A stretch of DNA of 64,000 nucleotides from the NCBI GenBank assembly GCA_013399855.1, contig VXAY01006829.1:310001-374000 (forward strand), in the 5' to 3' direction. Below, in pieces: positions 38,001 to 49,919 of the stretch (the first letter of the stretch is position 1; each line of letters opens with the position of its first letter). The position numbers and the translations under genes are program-made. The notes beneath the pieces were generated by a model, which saw only the letters and a program-made list of their open reading frames with translations, was not told the DNA's origin and made no database searches. Origin of the DNA: Oxyruncus cristatus (Eukaryota > Chordata > Aves > Passeriformes > Cotingidae).

Positions 38001-41000
38001 ACATCAGAAGGGTTACATACTCAAATCCTGGGGATTTAGTATCTTCTTTCTGTCTCAGGAAATGAAAAGTCAGTCATTATCTTTATCATGCACCATCTGT
38101 AAATATTAAAGGCAAAGCTGGCACATAGTCATACCTAAATCAAACTTCAGAATGCACTGTCCTTCAAGAAATATGTAAAGAACTTCACTTTTTTACAATC
38201 TTTTCATTAAACTATTATATCACACCTGATTTTAATACTGAAGTTCAGGGAATAATATACAGAATTAAAATTCAATGAAAATGAGTTAAAAGACAGTATA
38301 GGATCTTTAAAGTTTTGAACTGTGTAGTAGAAATCTATCTAGGAATCTAGAAAGCTTTTTGCTGTGGCCTGCATTGGCCATGATGTTCACTGAATGGAAT
38401 GCATATTAGAGACAATTAGAGCAAACTGAGCTCTCTATTACATAGGCACTACACAAGCTAAAAAGACTGAACAGAATAATAACAATAACATGAAGCAAAT
38501 AAATCTCATTAAGGGTTGCTTTTTATATTAGGATTATAATTACAACTTTGTGTGAAACACACATATTAGGGTTTCATGAAAGCTAAAAAAGAGATTGATT
38601 GAAACCTATATATTTTGTTTTAACACGAGTAAGCTTTCTGTCAGCATTTGCCATCTATAACACATTGAGATTTGTATTACATAGCACATTCTGCTTTTTT
38701 CCAATTGTTGAAACAGAATGAAATCACTACTTTGATATGATGTCACATTTAGCAGTGTTTTAGAACAGAATTAATAAGCTCATATCCTAATTCATCAAAA
38801 AAAGGGAATGGAAAGAGATACAAGGAAAGGAGCAGAGACAAGGAAAACAAAACAGTTCTGTGGTTTAAGCCTGAAGTCTTACATGCCTCATCACTCAAGG
38901 GAGTTATCTTGAGTGAGAGGCCAAAAAATTGCTTTCCTCTACATTACACAGTTCTGATGCAGGGACCTGAAGACACCATTCCTGAGTAGCACAGATATCA
39001 GCCATTTCTGCCATCTGCCCCAGAGTGGGAATACCAAGTGAAATCAAACAAGTTTACTAAGTGAGCACAGTGAAAGGTAACTTCCTACAGCTGATGAACT
39101 AGGGAAAGATTTTTGAAGTTTTGTATTAGTCAATAGCAGAAAGGCAAATACACTGCCCTCCTACAGCAAGAAAGACTTAAAAATTAAGAAATACAGTGAA
39201 AATAGTGCTACAAAGTAGTAAACTGCTTCCCTCCCATCATTCGATGAAAATTAGAAAATAATAGAAGTGATTACAGGAGACTTGGAAATAACCTTGGGGG
39301 CCATCAGTTGTTAATGTAAAGTTATATACAATTCATGATTACATTTCTTTTATTGATTGAAAATAACTGATCCCTACCAAATCTAGAGACTTGAGTGCTC
39401 CTAGGCCTCAGGCCATATGCTGATTCAAGCTTTGGTTGATGAACCTCAGTGGAGTTAATCCAGCTTTAATCCTTGGGAAAGTAAGACTTTTTCAAACATG
39501 GGCGAGGAAGATATAAGACTTATATCACACATAATACTGGAGTTTCTTCCAACCCTGGGAGAACATGGTTAGCATGGAGCAGTGTGGTTTGTGACCAATA
39601 TCTACCAAATATGAAAGCAGTCAGTATATCCTTTTTAGTAGTTGAGATCTTGGTGTCTCTGGCCTCTAGCACTTTATGCAAGACTTATGCAAACAGTGAA
39701 AGGGAATATTTAGGATCATGAAAGTCTCAAAAATTATAGAGTCATAGATTTCTGATATGTAGTAGGAAATGCTTTTTAATGAGACATAGGAGTACAGTTA
39801 GATTTTTAATTTCTACTATAAAATGTCTGAGTTCTAATCTAAAGCTGAAAACCTGAACACTAAAAATGAGATTTCTAGCAGTACCTTCTGAGGGAGAGAG
39901 AAAAGAGAGAGGAGTCCTTCATAGCAGCCCAAAACTGACACCTCTATCAAATAATCTCCTGAAGTGACACTGCCTGGACTGAAGACCTCATCAGGACTAG
40001 AAGAGAGACACAAATTATGAATGTTAAAACTTGCAAAGCTGCAAGTTATATTCACAGAAATATAGAATGTGACTAAATGTTGTTCTAAGCTTCTTTGGTG
40101 TACTCATATTCATATTAGTTTTTCCGCAAACATTGAAAATTCCTTCACTATAAACTACAATTCATTAGTTTCTTGAGAAATTAGTAACATTTCATTGTGA
40201 TACTCAACTGATTCAACAAAAAAAAAAGCATGTAATTGATAACTTCCAATTTCTGCTTCAAGTTTAAAAAACTACCGACAGAAATTTTCATCAATGTTTT
40301 GTATTTAATAAGCCCAAGATTCAGCATCTAGGCCTAACAAAAACAATTCTGCTGTTCTTACAAATGTCATGTGAGTTTTTCTAAAGCTTTGACCAATAAA
40401 GCTTTAAGCCACCCCTAAGGTTGATTTGAGCTATGAGAAAGCAAATGATAGAAACTTCCCAGAAAGCAAAATAACCCCCATGAATTCTAAACCTGACTTT
40501 GAGAAAACGTGAGGACGCATCTCCTACCTCAAAACAATTGTGCACTCATCTAATTGCAACAATAACCCAGGTATTTCAGATCAGAAAAAAAAATGGGATG
40601 GGTTAAAGTTTTACTTATGCTGTGAATGCCTTTAGTCATAACATTCTTTTTTATCATTGTTCTCAGACAGAAAAATCCACAGATACACTTGCCTTCCTTG
40701 TAACTTCTGCAAGACTTCAAATGGAGCTTGTAATATTCACTGAGACATTCAAAGAGCTCCCTGAAGTTCAAGCTTTCACATCTAATAACTCCAAAAGTTA
40801 TAAAATGATTTGTAGTAAAGTTGTCTTGTCCTACTGCTTTAATCAATTAGCATCTCTTCTGTCATATGCATTTATGAGGAGATTAATGGGACCTGGCCAG
40901 CTTCTGCTTTGACCAACTCACTTCCTACACGAAAGAATGTCAGGGACCACTACTAAAATGGTTCAAAAATTTGCAAATCACTTCTGGGACACATTTATGG

Positions 41001-42070
41001 TTCAAAATCCTGGGAAAGAAATATACAATCTCCACTGTTTTTTTCCCTCTGGTGTATTTTAATACCTATCCTAAAAAATTGATCAAGAACAAAACAAAAT
41101 GTAGTCTCCTCCCAACAAGTATAGAGAATTTTTAAAATCCACTTGATAATGTTAAACTATTTTCTCTGTAACTGGCTTCTAAGAACAATTTTTTTTCAAA
41201 ACCTGAAGTAGAAACAGAACTTTTCTAGTTTATATGAGATGACAGCTCATCCAGTGGTTCTAACTGTGCCTACAAATACCTTTGCCTACACAACATGGTG
41301 AGAATAGTAGCTGTTTCTAACTCAAATGCAAAAATGCTCGCACAAAAGCGTGTATTTTTCCAGTCAAGAGTGGAGTGGAGAATAAAAACTGGACACTGAA
41401 CACAGGATGGCTATTAGTGTTATGGTTTCATTAATCTATAAAAAATATAAACTAGAGGTCCTTTGAGTTCTGAAATTTAAAGTCAACACATTCCTTGGTT
41501 TCTAAGAGGCTGCTTGCTTGTTGATGTTGAAAAATAGATATCACAGTATGCAGGCTTTCTACAACTCTAGTAGGAAAACAGGAGTATGATGATAGTGCAA
41601 TCTTCTTTGGCAGACAAGATAATAATATTTATAGAGAACCTAGCAGTAAAAGCTATTGCAGACAAATAACAAAGAAAAAAGATGACAGAGCAGACAGTCA
41701 GAAAATGAGTTATTTTCTGTATTCATCCTGCAGAACTCTTTCACATTTTATGATGGAAGAATAAGATGCACAAAAAAATCTCTATGAGGACAGTTTCCCT
41801 GATCACTGGAAGTTCACTTGAATCGCTCCCTGAGACATCTGGACCCTTCCCAGAAAAGGTCTAAAGACTGTACAGTCTTAGCATATGTCTTTTCTGTTAT
41901 TTAAAAATGAGAACCAGGCTTCTGTAGATATAAAGCAACAAGCAAACATCACTGAATCAAGCCACAGTTTTTTTCTGTTTCCAGAACAGATTAAAAAGTG
42001 GGAACTTATTCTTCTGCAAGCATTCTGCCTATCAAACACAACAGATCATGTGCCATAATATGTCATATGT

Positions 42071-42179
42071 CCAAATGCTATCTAATGCTCTTAGGCACGT
42101 GGTGTGATTTTTGTGCAGGGCCAGGAGATGGACTCCCTGGTCCTTGTGGGTCCCTTCCAAGTCGGCATATTCTATGAAT
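42071..42179 (+). mobile_element. CR1 LINE 3' tip
   Basis: CCAAATGCT...CTTAGGCACGTGGTGTGATTTTTGTGCAGGGCCAGGAG is followed by TGGTCCTTGTGGGTCCCTTCCAA and the tail CATATTCTATGA. A short internal deletion, relative to the copies at 31744 and 51803, removes the CTTGGGG.TGTCC part. It is noncoding. Confidence 0.85.
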
Positions 42180-42449
42180 GTAGTAGAACTGAGGATTATA
42201 CTATTTGAAAAGTGAGTACAGTGTCTCTCTTAACAAAACAAACATTTTTTCCTTAGCTGCTGTTGCTTATGGAGCACCTAAGACTTTCATATATGTCTGG
42301 TAATCTGAAAGATTTGCCGTTTTCTTATTTCCATGTACCTGAATTCATTTAATTTCAACTGATACGGACAACTGATACTATTATCAATGTTAAAAAGAGA
42401 AGGCAAGGAAAAAGATGAGCAGAGAGCAACCCATCCAGAGAAAAATTAT

Positions 42450-42455
42450 TTTATT
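42450..42455 (-). promoter_or_regulatory. Polyadenylation signal AATAAA downstream of zinc-finger ORF
   Basis: AATAAA on the minus strand, within CCAATAAAATAATTTTTC. It lies about 145 nt downstream of the stop codon at 42601-42603, a plausible distance for a short 3' UTR. AATAAA is common in AT-rich DNA, so this is only suggestive. Confidence 0.35.
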
Positions 42456-42600
42456 GGCAACAGTGATAACACTGCAATGTCTCCATAATAACCCAAAATA
42501 GTTTCACTGGCACATGGAACGTGGCTGCTGAATCCCACCAAGGTTTCAGGAAAGACAAAAAAAAAGCAAGAAAAGTCCTGTAGCAAGCCTTTTTGCATTG

Positions 42601-42825
42601 TCAGTGGCTAGGCAAGGCTTCGCGAACGAAGATTTGAGGAGGACTGTACCCACGCTTGCTACAAGCACGTTGATGGCTAAAAAGGCCAATGCGAGATAGA
42701 CAAGTCCGGTTGCAAAAAGCACAGTGGAAAGTCTCCTTAGGCAGTATTGGTAAGACTCGGTTCTTTCTGCGTTGTCTTTTCTCCTCAGAAATGAATAATT
42801 TCTGAATTATTTCATTTCTGCATTG
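42601..42825 (-). CDS. Zinc-finger ORF, probable LINE-type C-terminal tail or domesticated remnant
   Basis: This is a 74-codon frame, open from the stop at 42826-42828 to a TGA at 42601-42603, with no ATG start. It may therefore be the 3' end of a longer protein or a terminal exon. Residues 16-23 are basic (K-R-Q-R-R-K-N-R). Residues 35-55 form a perfect CX2CX3CX8HX3C finger with S-R-I-G-L-F-S-H-Q-R-A-C. The tail includes E-A-L-P-S-H just before the stop. From memory, fingers with S-R-I-G-L-x-S-H-x-R occur at the C-terminus of LINE-like endonuclease/reverse-transcriptase proteins; this is inference. About nine CpGs fall within 180 bp in a CpG-poor region, which suggests either recent arrival or constraint. 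No reverse-transcriptase sequence is visible upstream. Confidence 0.45.
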   Translation of the reverse strand, partial: QCRNEIIQKLFISEEKRQRRKNRVLPILPKETFHCAFCNRTCLSRIGLFSHQRACSKRGYSPPQIFVREALPSH

Positions 42826-44399
42826 TCAGTAAAGAAGGAATTAAGGCCTTTTAATTAATTGAATTTATTTTAATTTACTTAACAGAATCTGAATTTTCTT
42901 ATCAAGATATTTCCTAACTCAGCTGAGATAAAGGTTGTTTAAAAAAAAAGAAAGAAAAGAAGAATCCCTTGAGATAAATTTAGAAATGGAAGATTATCGA
43001 AACCTTCTGCAGTACTGAAAAATATTTGGAACTTGCTATGGCATGAAGACATCACAGTCTGCATCAAGCGCAAAACACACAAGAAATGCAGGAAAAGGAA
43101 TAAGAAGTTAGTGCTTTCATTTATTATCAAGAATAGTACTTTCTACCATGATTCCATGGAGTCGAGGTAAATACTTAAACATTGCAAACTTTAGTATCGT
43201 TTTTCCCAACCTCAAGAATCAATCTCAAGAATTTAAAGAAAACCCACAAGCCAGCTCCCAAAAAACCTCATTTTGAATAACAAATACATGTTAAGTTCTT
43301 CTGTACTTCTCATTAGGCTTTTAATAATTATATTTTAGGCAAATCACTTGCAAAGCTTTTGTTGTACAACCATGAGTACCATAAAAGTCACTTTCAACAA
43401 AAAGTGCATGTGATCCTAAGAGTCAAAGCTTTAAAAAACACCAAGCAAATATCAGAAGTTCAGTAAGATTACGGGAATCCTCAGTTGTATGAAGTGCATG
43501 ATAAGCTTCAGTATAGACTACAACTTGCTTTGCAAAGCAGCTTTTCTCTTCCTCGAAATTGGTCTCAGGTAATGGGATCCATTCCTCTTCAAAACTGCTG
43601 CTGCAATCCAGTTTCAGTTCCCATTCTCCCTCAGAGACTGTATGGAATAACCCACAACAATTTTCCGGTATTGTCATGGTTTAGCCCATCCCCCTCAGTA
43701 TTAGAGGAGAAGATGGTTGACTCCAGGTGAAATTCCAGCTAAGTAGCCAATAGAGAACTTCTGTGACGTCTCTATGAATTACTTATTCAATGTAAACCGG
43801 AAAAGAAGGGTTGTGTTGTGTATGTGGCACAGAAAGAAATTCAGAGCCATGGCATGAAGGTAACAAGGCCTTCCCCTGAGTGGGGGCCGGGCCCCCTCCT
43901 CCTCTGGCCTTGGGCCGGGGGCAGGCATGGCACTGAAGCCTCTAGCTGAGGCATGTAGCAGAGTGGAGAGGAAACTCCAGAGAAAAGCTGCTCGGCTGAG
44001 ATGTTACAGAAGAAATTCCAACCCTGAGAGGAGCGGCGGGGAACAAGAGACAATGATGTAGTTTCCAAGGTCAGTGAAAAGGAGGGAGTGCAGAGGCGCA
44101 GGGGAGCCCCCTCTCCCTCCAGGAGGGGAAAAGACTTTAAAACTAAAACCCCTGCCACCTGTGGAAATGGTTTGGAGAGAAGGAACTTTCGTGTGGGTTC
44201 TTCCCCCAGAGGCCTGGATAGCCCAGGAAGGGCAGAGATGTCTTGAGACCAGGACTGGATCACCTGAAAGCTGTATGTAGCAAGCTGCAGAGGAATTGCA
44301 GCCACAGAATGGTAGAGAAGCTGAGTGAATTCTCCTTGGAGGGGCTGAGCCCCTGATGACCTTGGGACTTTGTCCAAAGGATGAGCCTTAACACTAAGC

Positions 44400-44415
44400 C
44401 CCCCCGTATGGGGGG
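44400..44415. repeat. C6/G6 hairpin
   Basis: CCCCCC-GTAT-GGGGGG within the LTR-like element. It has six G-C pairs and a four-base loop, and would be a stable RNA stem if transcribed. A smaller hairpin, GGGGC-TGA-GCCCC, lies at 44341-44353. Confidence 0.7.
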
Positions 44416-44981
44416 CCCAGTGCGAGTCTGGAGGGGGTGTTGATGGCAAATAACCTCCCTTTATTGCAAGTGGGGAGCGGTGGTGAAGTTAGAGTAACCA
44501 GCCGTGGTCAAGAGCCAAAATTAGGCATCTGGCCAAAGGCAGAGAGCAAGAAGAATTCCAGAAGGGAAAAGAGAAGAAACTACAAGCAGCAGAAACACAG
44601 CATCAGAGAGTGTTCTTGGGTATGGACTGAGCCAAAGAAACCCAGAACCCCTGTGATCCCAGTGAGGGGTGGTGAGTCTAAGGAAACCCCCTGAAACTCC
44701 TCATGGAAGAAACTCCACAGAGCCCTAGATCCCTTGGTGACCACATGATAAAACCCTCAGTGGCTGTAAGCAAGCAGCTAGAGGTGGGAGGTAGACTCCT
44801 CACATTCCGATGGAGAGAAAGAGAGAAATTCAAGCTGCAGAAGTTTGGAACTGTTACCTTAAAGACTTTTTTTTTTCTTCCCTTCTCTTTCTTCTTCTGG
44901 ACTGTTTTTGAGGAAGAGAAGGAGGGGTGATATTTGTAAATATGTAAGTTTGTTATTATAGGAAAACTAGTTAGAATTGTG

Positions 44982-44990
44982 TATATAAAT
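44982..44990 (+). promoter_or_regulatory. Putative LTR TATA box, with AATAAA at 45018
   Basis: TATATAAAT is followed 28 bp later by AATAAA (45018-45023). This spacing would place the start site just before the polyadenylation signal, as in retroviral LTRs with a short R region. The inference depends on the LTR call. Confidence 0.4.
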
Positions 44991-45069
44991 ATTTTCCCTT
45001 AGTTCTTGTTGTGTAGTAATAAATCTTAATATTAATCTCATTTCGAGGAGATCTGTTTTGTCTGTGCAA

Positions 45070-47756
45070 ACTCTTCCTGCTTGTTAGCAAAATTTATGGG
45101 TTGATAAAACTGTGCAGAAAGCACAAAGGCTAAACCTATGACAGGTAACAAGCATGCGCGTATACATAGATGTGCAAAATAGCACTGAAATATGGCTCTG
45201 CTAAATAAACTCAACAAAAAAGTAAACCTTATATATGTCACTTACACCTGATTTCAGTCCATGTTGTAAATTACTGAAGCAGTGTCAGGCATGCAGAAAA
45301 TTTTTAGTTATTCTTACCATGGATTAAAAGGTTTTTGATGTGTTTGTTCACTATTCTGGAAGGAGGGAGAAAAAAAAAGAGGTAGAGATGTGGCAGTAAG
45401 AGGTCCTGCTGCTGATAGCAATATTTCCATTTTTTCCTTAGTCATTTTGTACATACAGAAAACACAGAAAGCTATTTCATTTGAGAGGCCAAGGTAAAAG
45501 TTTTCTTCAATTCTCTACCACAAAGCCTTTGAGTGTTAAATATATGCACAAACAAAGTATATAATGGCTATCTAGTAAGGTCATATTATTCCGTAGCAAG
45601 AAAAATAATTAGTCTTACAGTAGTTTGAGGTCTGTAAACAAAGGAAAATAAATTCTTTATTATGAAGTACCCATACATGACATGAATGACAGCTAGCTGC
45701 AGTGACACTAAGATTCTGATCATGATAGGCTGGGACTGTCGCATTAATCAGTGTAATAAGATGTATTAGGACATGATTACATTAGCACTTTATAGTACTT
45801 TTTTAAATAAAACTTTATTACCCTCTTTTAGTGTACTTTAATTCATGCTGCGGAGTGGTCTGAAAGTGCTTAAACTATGCTGCCCGATCCCAACTAATAA
45901 AAATCATTCAAACATAGAGAAAGTCCTGGCTTTTTTTTTTTTTTTAAAAATCATTTTGTTATAAATACTTCTAAAGCAACCTTTCCAGAAATTGTTCAGT
46001 GACTGATAGTGTTTCTGTTCACAGTTTTGGTAGTGTATTAGCCAGTTATGGTTGTACCTTCAACTATACCTAGAAAGTGCTATGACCAGCATTACAGAGA
46101 GAAGCTGCTCTTACTTTTCAGGGCTGGAAAAATATATGTGAATATCTCTCTCCCAAAAAAACTGTTTCTGATTTTTAAATATGTTTTTGTTGCAGTTATT
46201 TAAAAAATGAAAATACAAATTTTCTCACTATTTACCTTGTATTTTTGTGTCCTCCATGAGGACTAAGGATTAGAAATCAAGGAATACATAACACAAGCTA
46301 AAACATGTCCAGAGCTCTAGCAACCTCTTCCTTACTTCTTCCTGATTTTGCAGGTATTTTTTGTCACTGGTTTTATACCTATTATTAAATATAATCATCA
46401 GAAGAAAAGAATAGTTTGTTTAATATTCTGCTAAATAATCATGGTCCTCCATATCTCCCTTTCTTTATTTTAGACCCTTAAAGTTTATTTTCTGGTGTAG
46501 TATTTACCATTCCGAGCACATAATTTTTCAAACATGACTGAAGCAGTAAACACAGGTTCCTGAAACAACTTTAATAATCAGAAGTAAATAAAATTTTTCC
46601 TTTATGTATTTTGCATACATTCAGTATAATATTATTTGCCCATTTCTAAAAAAATGGAATGAAAACAGAAAACTCCTCGTGACATTGTACAGTGGTGGCT
46701 TCTCTATGTATGTATTTGCAGCACAAGATAAATCTGATTGATTAAAGCATTCCCTTAAATTACTTCAAGATTTTTGAAAAGGTTGTTTAGTAGTACTTGA
46801 ACCAAATATCTCAAACCCAGAGATGAATTCTTCTACATCAGAATATACCAAGATGGATATTTTCTTTTCCAGCCCCCCTCATCCATAAACAGGCTAAAGT
46901 ATAAAATCACTGACATGATTTTAGAATGCTCCATCATAAAGGGCCTTTTTTAAGCATGCCTTTGAATTAAGGCAGACTAAAACAGCACTATAGCAGTCCT
47001 GGGATTTGGGAAGCAGCATTTTAACAGCATGTTGCCCGTATCCTCATGCTGTGAACATGTTCGTAGCAGTTCCATGAAAGGCCCAGGACTTCTGGTGTAG
47101 CATCTGTTCACTACTACCAAAGACTTGGATATTACACAAGAGTCTGTCTTCTATTCATCCGCTGCCTTTTTACAAATACAGTACTTCTTTTGTATCAGGA
47201 GAATTTTTTATCTCTGTTTTCTGATGTTAACACACAAACACGCTCATTTTTATAATTTATCTTTTTTATATTATCAGGTATTTATCAGACTAGAGCTACT
47301 CTCAGGAAAAATAGGGACTCTTAGGCTGAGATGTTATCCATCACCAAAAACATATACATGTTTCCAATGATGCTAACATGAAATCATAGCCTTGGAACAA
47401 AATGCCTTTCATTCAGTCCAACTCAGTTACTAATGCCCCTCTTCTCAAAGTGGTAATTACATGTTGATTCACAATTCAAAATACTTGGGCTGACCTTGAC
47501 ATCTAATAGCTCAAACCTTGCTCAGTGATGAAGAGGGGGTGTCTATTGCTTACATATACAGATTCAGTTCCTGGTTTCTGCTATTATCACAGATGTAGAT
47601 TCCCAGTTTCAGTAGGGCATTCCCAACAAACAATTTTAACAAGAATCATTTCATGGTGCTACTTCAGGTGACTGCATCATTTCCTCCAAATCATTTAGTT
47701 TTATTTGTGTTTGGATGTGCTCACTTTATCAACTAGTCTCACTTAATGGGCTGGTT
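45070..47756. other. AT-rich interval, nothing recognised
   Basis: There is a T run at 45931-45945. At 47380-47440 a phrase resembling AATCATAG..TTGGAA..CCTTTCATTCAGTCCAACTC may be a very decayed minus-strand CR1 tail, but it is too diverged to call. No gene is recognised. Confidence 0.4.
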
Positions 47757-48426
47757 CAGGCAGGTTCACTGTCTTTTGATTGCATTTGCCAAGATTCCGC
47801 TAGTGAGAGATGCCTCTGCCCAAACTAAGGTGCAAACAAGACCATATGCTGAAGTCAATAATACAGTTTTTATTTAACAATGATTGTGAGGTAGAGAGAT
47901 AGAAAGAAGTAGAAAAGGGAGGGGGAAGGAGTGAGATAGAGACAGTGGTGTCCCATTGGTCACCTTCACCTTCTGGGCTTCTTCACCCTGGGCTTCTCAG
48001 TGGTGGGGGTACTGTGGTCATTCAAACTTTTCACTTTTTTATACATCTTAGCAAACAAAAGAATTAATGTTCATTGGCTACACAGTTCTCTTATTCTATC
48101 AGTTAAATGATTCCATCCCTTCTAATGCTAATTAATCCCATGCTCAGTCTCTCTCTTTGAGTCAGTGGGTTTCTGTTAGCCATGAGTCTGTGGTTGTTAT
48201 CTCCCCCTGCCAGAATTATCTTTTATCCAATCCAAGCTGATTGCAGCACAGTTGCTGACTTGGTTTTCCTTGTGTCCCATAAATTCTTCATTCTTTGTGC
48301 CAGTTATAAGTGAAACACTTCTTCTCCCCAAGCTTTGTTAACCTCCCCCTAGGTCTGAAATAACACCCGGAAAATAGTACCACCTTTATCTTATCTCAAT
48401 TTCCTGCTGTGGTGGTTTATCTTACA
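47757..48426 (-). mobile_element. LTR-like endogenous retrovirus element
   Basis: Read on the minus strand, this has LTR-style order: a TATA box (TATAAAA, 48037-48043), then AATAAA (47869-47874) about 165 bp downstream. A U5-like stretch follows, containing GTTTGCACC and AATCTTGGC. Two possible U3 starts are TGTTTCACTTATAACTGG (from 48317), which is preceded by a purine-rich GGGGAGAAGAAG like a polypurine tract, and TGTAAGATAAACC (from 48426). Borders are therefore approximate, and I saw no target-site duplication. Confidence 0.5.
48037..48043 (-). promoter_or_regulatory. TATA box of the 47757-48426 LTR-like element
   Basis: TATAAAA on the minus strand, within GATGTATAAAAAAGTG. It is placed sensibly ahead of the AATAAA at 47869-47874 (minus strand). 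Confidence 0.45.
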
Positions 48427-48900
48427 GTCCAGTTTCCAGGTACCCGTGGAGGCATATCTGGGAGGGCTTTGCGGTTCATTGGTGGTCACAGGTTCCATCT
48501 GTCCCATAACTTGGGGTGATCTTTGTTTGAAAAGTGATAAACGTATGAGAAGTTCCTTCTTTACACAATTTGACACAGTGGGAATTTTTGTCTGGATGCA
48601 TTAACTAGGATGTGCTAACCAGATCTTGCCTCCCCAGACCTGGAGTTAGTGTCATCCTGTTGCTCCCTTCCGTGCTTATCTCATGGCAAAGTCCTTCTGT
48701 GCCCATAACATGTCTGAGACAGGCAACTGTGCTCTTTAACTCCTTACAGCATTGAAAACCCTCTAGATATCTTCCAAGATCTCTTCTGAGAAAGAACATT
48801 CTGGACCAAGCTGATCAGTCACCTTCAAACATATGACTTGAGCACAGTTGTCATAGCAGTGTATGCCAGGATCACCTCCAGACAGAGAGTATGGATGCAG
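48427..48900 (-). other. Possible ERV internal remnant flanking the LTR
   Basis: This is somewhat GC-richer sequence directly on the U3 side of the LTR-like element. Two minus frames (48391-48576 and 48605-48799) cover it but show no domain that I recognise. Its position would suit the 3' end of a provirus interior. It could equally be unrelated host DNA. Confidence 0.2.
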
Positions 48901-49919
48901 ACAGGACAAGTACAGCTTCTTCCTCTTAGGACAGTCTCACAACGCTGTTTTAAAAGACCAAAAATTATTTTTTAATGACATGAAATGGAAGTGGTGACTA
49001 GTTATCTTTTTCCCCTCCATGTTACATAGCTGCAGAAGAAAAAACTTCAGAGGTAAAAAAAAATAAACACTTGGCACATGCAACCTGCCTGAATGTTCTC
49101 AGACTAGAAGACAACCAGGTCTTGGTTGTACAGGATCCTGTACATTCATACTGAGGCTATTGAGAGTAATTGTTCATGGATTTCAAGAAATCAGATTACT
49201 GCATAATCCGATAGTAACATTTGACATGCTACACCTTATTAAGAAGTCACTGTAAAATTGTTCAGTAAATTAGACATTCACAAGGAAGAGTGCAAAGAAT
49301 AAAATAACTAGAGAATTGGACAATGGTATGAAGTAGCTGAGCAGTATCTTGACTGTTGCCAACTACATACCAGTCTAGTTTTTTAAAGGGATTATATTTC
49401 TGAATAGAATACATTTCCAGAAACTCCACTGGACATCATTAAACCAGTGGTAGGTTCAGTGTGGAATCCTTTGTAAAGATTCCAAAATCCCATTACACTT
49501 TTGTACGTGAAAGACATTTACCAGCCATTTTGTACAGTACTGCAATGAATACTTACATAGAAGACAAGAAAAATAATGGACACTAGGACAGACACTTGGA
49601 ACAGGGATAGTTTCAAAACAATACCGTTGCTAGGTAATTGTTAGACAGCTGATTAGTTCAATGTCATCACTTAGTATTCACTTGCCTCTCTCCATCTTGC
49701 TCACCCTCTGATATTGTTCAAATAATAGGATTTCCTTAGACTAAACTGCTTTCATATTGCACCCTGCATTTCCCTTCAAGTTCTATACTCAAAGTGTTTT
49801 GTGGAAAGATTATAACATTGCATGGTGTGAAATGTGTGCAGGCTAACACTTACTCTTTTAAAAAGCAAACCTGAAAAGCACAGAGTGACCTCTTTGCTGA
49901 TATTCTTGCCATTATAGTC
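48901..49919. other. AT-rich interval, nothing recognised
   Basis: About 1 kb with only short frames and no repeat signature. Confidence 0.45.

Larger units (their letters stand above)
32249..42070. other. 9.8-kb AT-rich interval with no recognised gene
   Basis: I see no transposon or convincing exon. Two items stand out: a short tandem duplication (32972-33010) and an unrecognised 163-codon minus frame (34599-35090). Open frames of 108 codons at 34398-34724 (+) and 98 codons at 40550-40846 (-) lack domains. Confidence 0.45.
43672..45069 (+). mobile_element. LTR-like endogenous retrovirus element, GC-rich
   Basis: The block starts TGTCATGGTTTAGCCCATCC, the usual start of a common avian ERV LTR family. 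It ends near a TATA box (44982-44990), an AATAAA (45018-45023) and a possible CA end at about 45069. Between lies about 900 bp far richer in GC than the flanks, with local hairpins (44341-44353, 44400-44415). I find no target-site duplication around 43667-43671 and 45070, so the right boundary is uncertain. Alternatively it is an LTR start plus ERV leader sequence. The 202-codon minus frame at 43841-44449 and the plus frames at 44074-44280 and 44437-44694 show no retroviral domain and follow from the high GC content. Confidence 0.55.

Noticed and set aside
39270..39310. CTTGGAAATAACCTTGGGGGCCATCAG, like a CR1 tail
   Set aside because: Only a short match, with no continuing CR1 sequence or tail. 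It is too weak to call.
43841..44449. 202-codon minus-strand open frame
   Set aside because: It lies in the GC-rich interior of an LTR-like element, where stop codons are rare. It is proline/serine/leucine-rich and has no domain or polyadenylation context, so it is a composition effect.
47380..47440. AATCATAG...CAGTCCAACTC, like a decayed CR1 tail
   Set aside because: Similarity is patchy and short. It is noted in the interval entry but not annotated.
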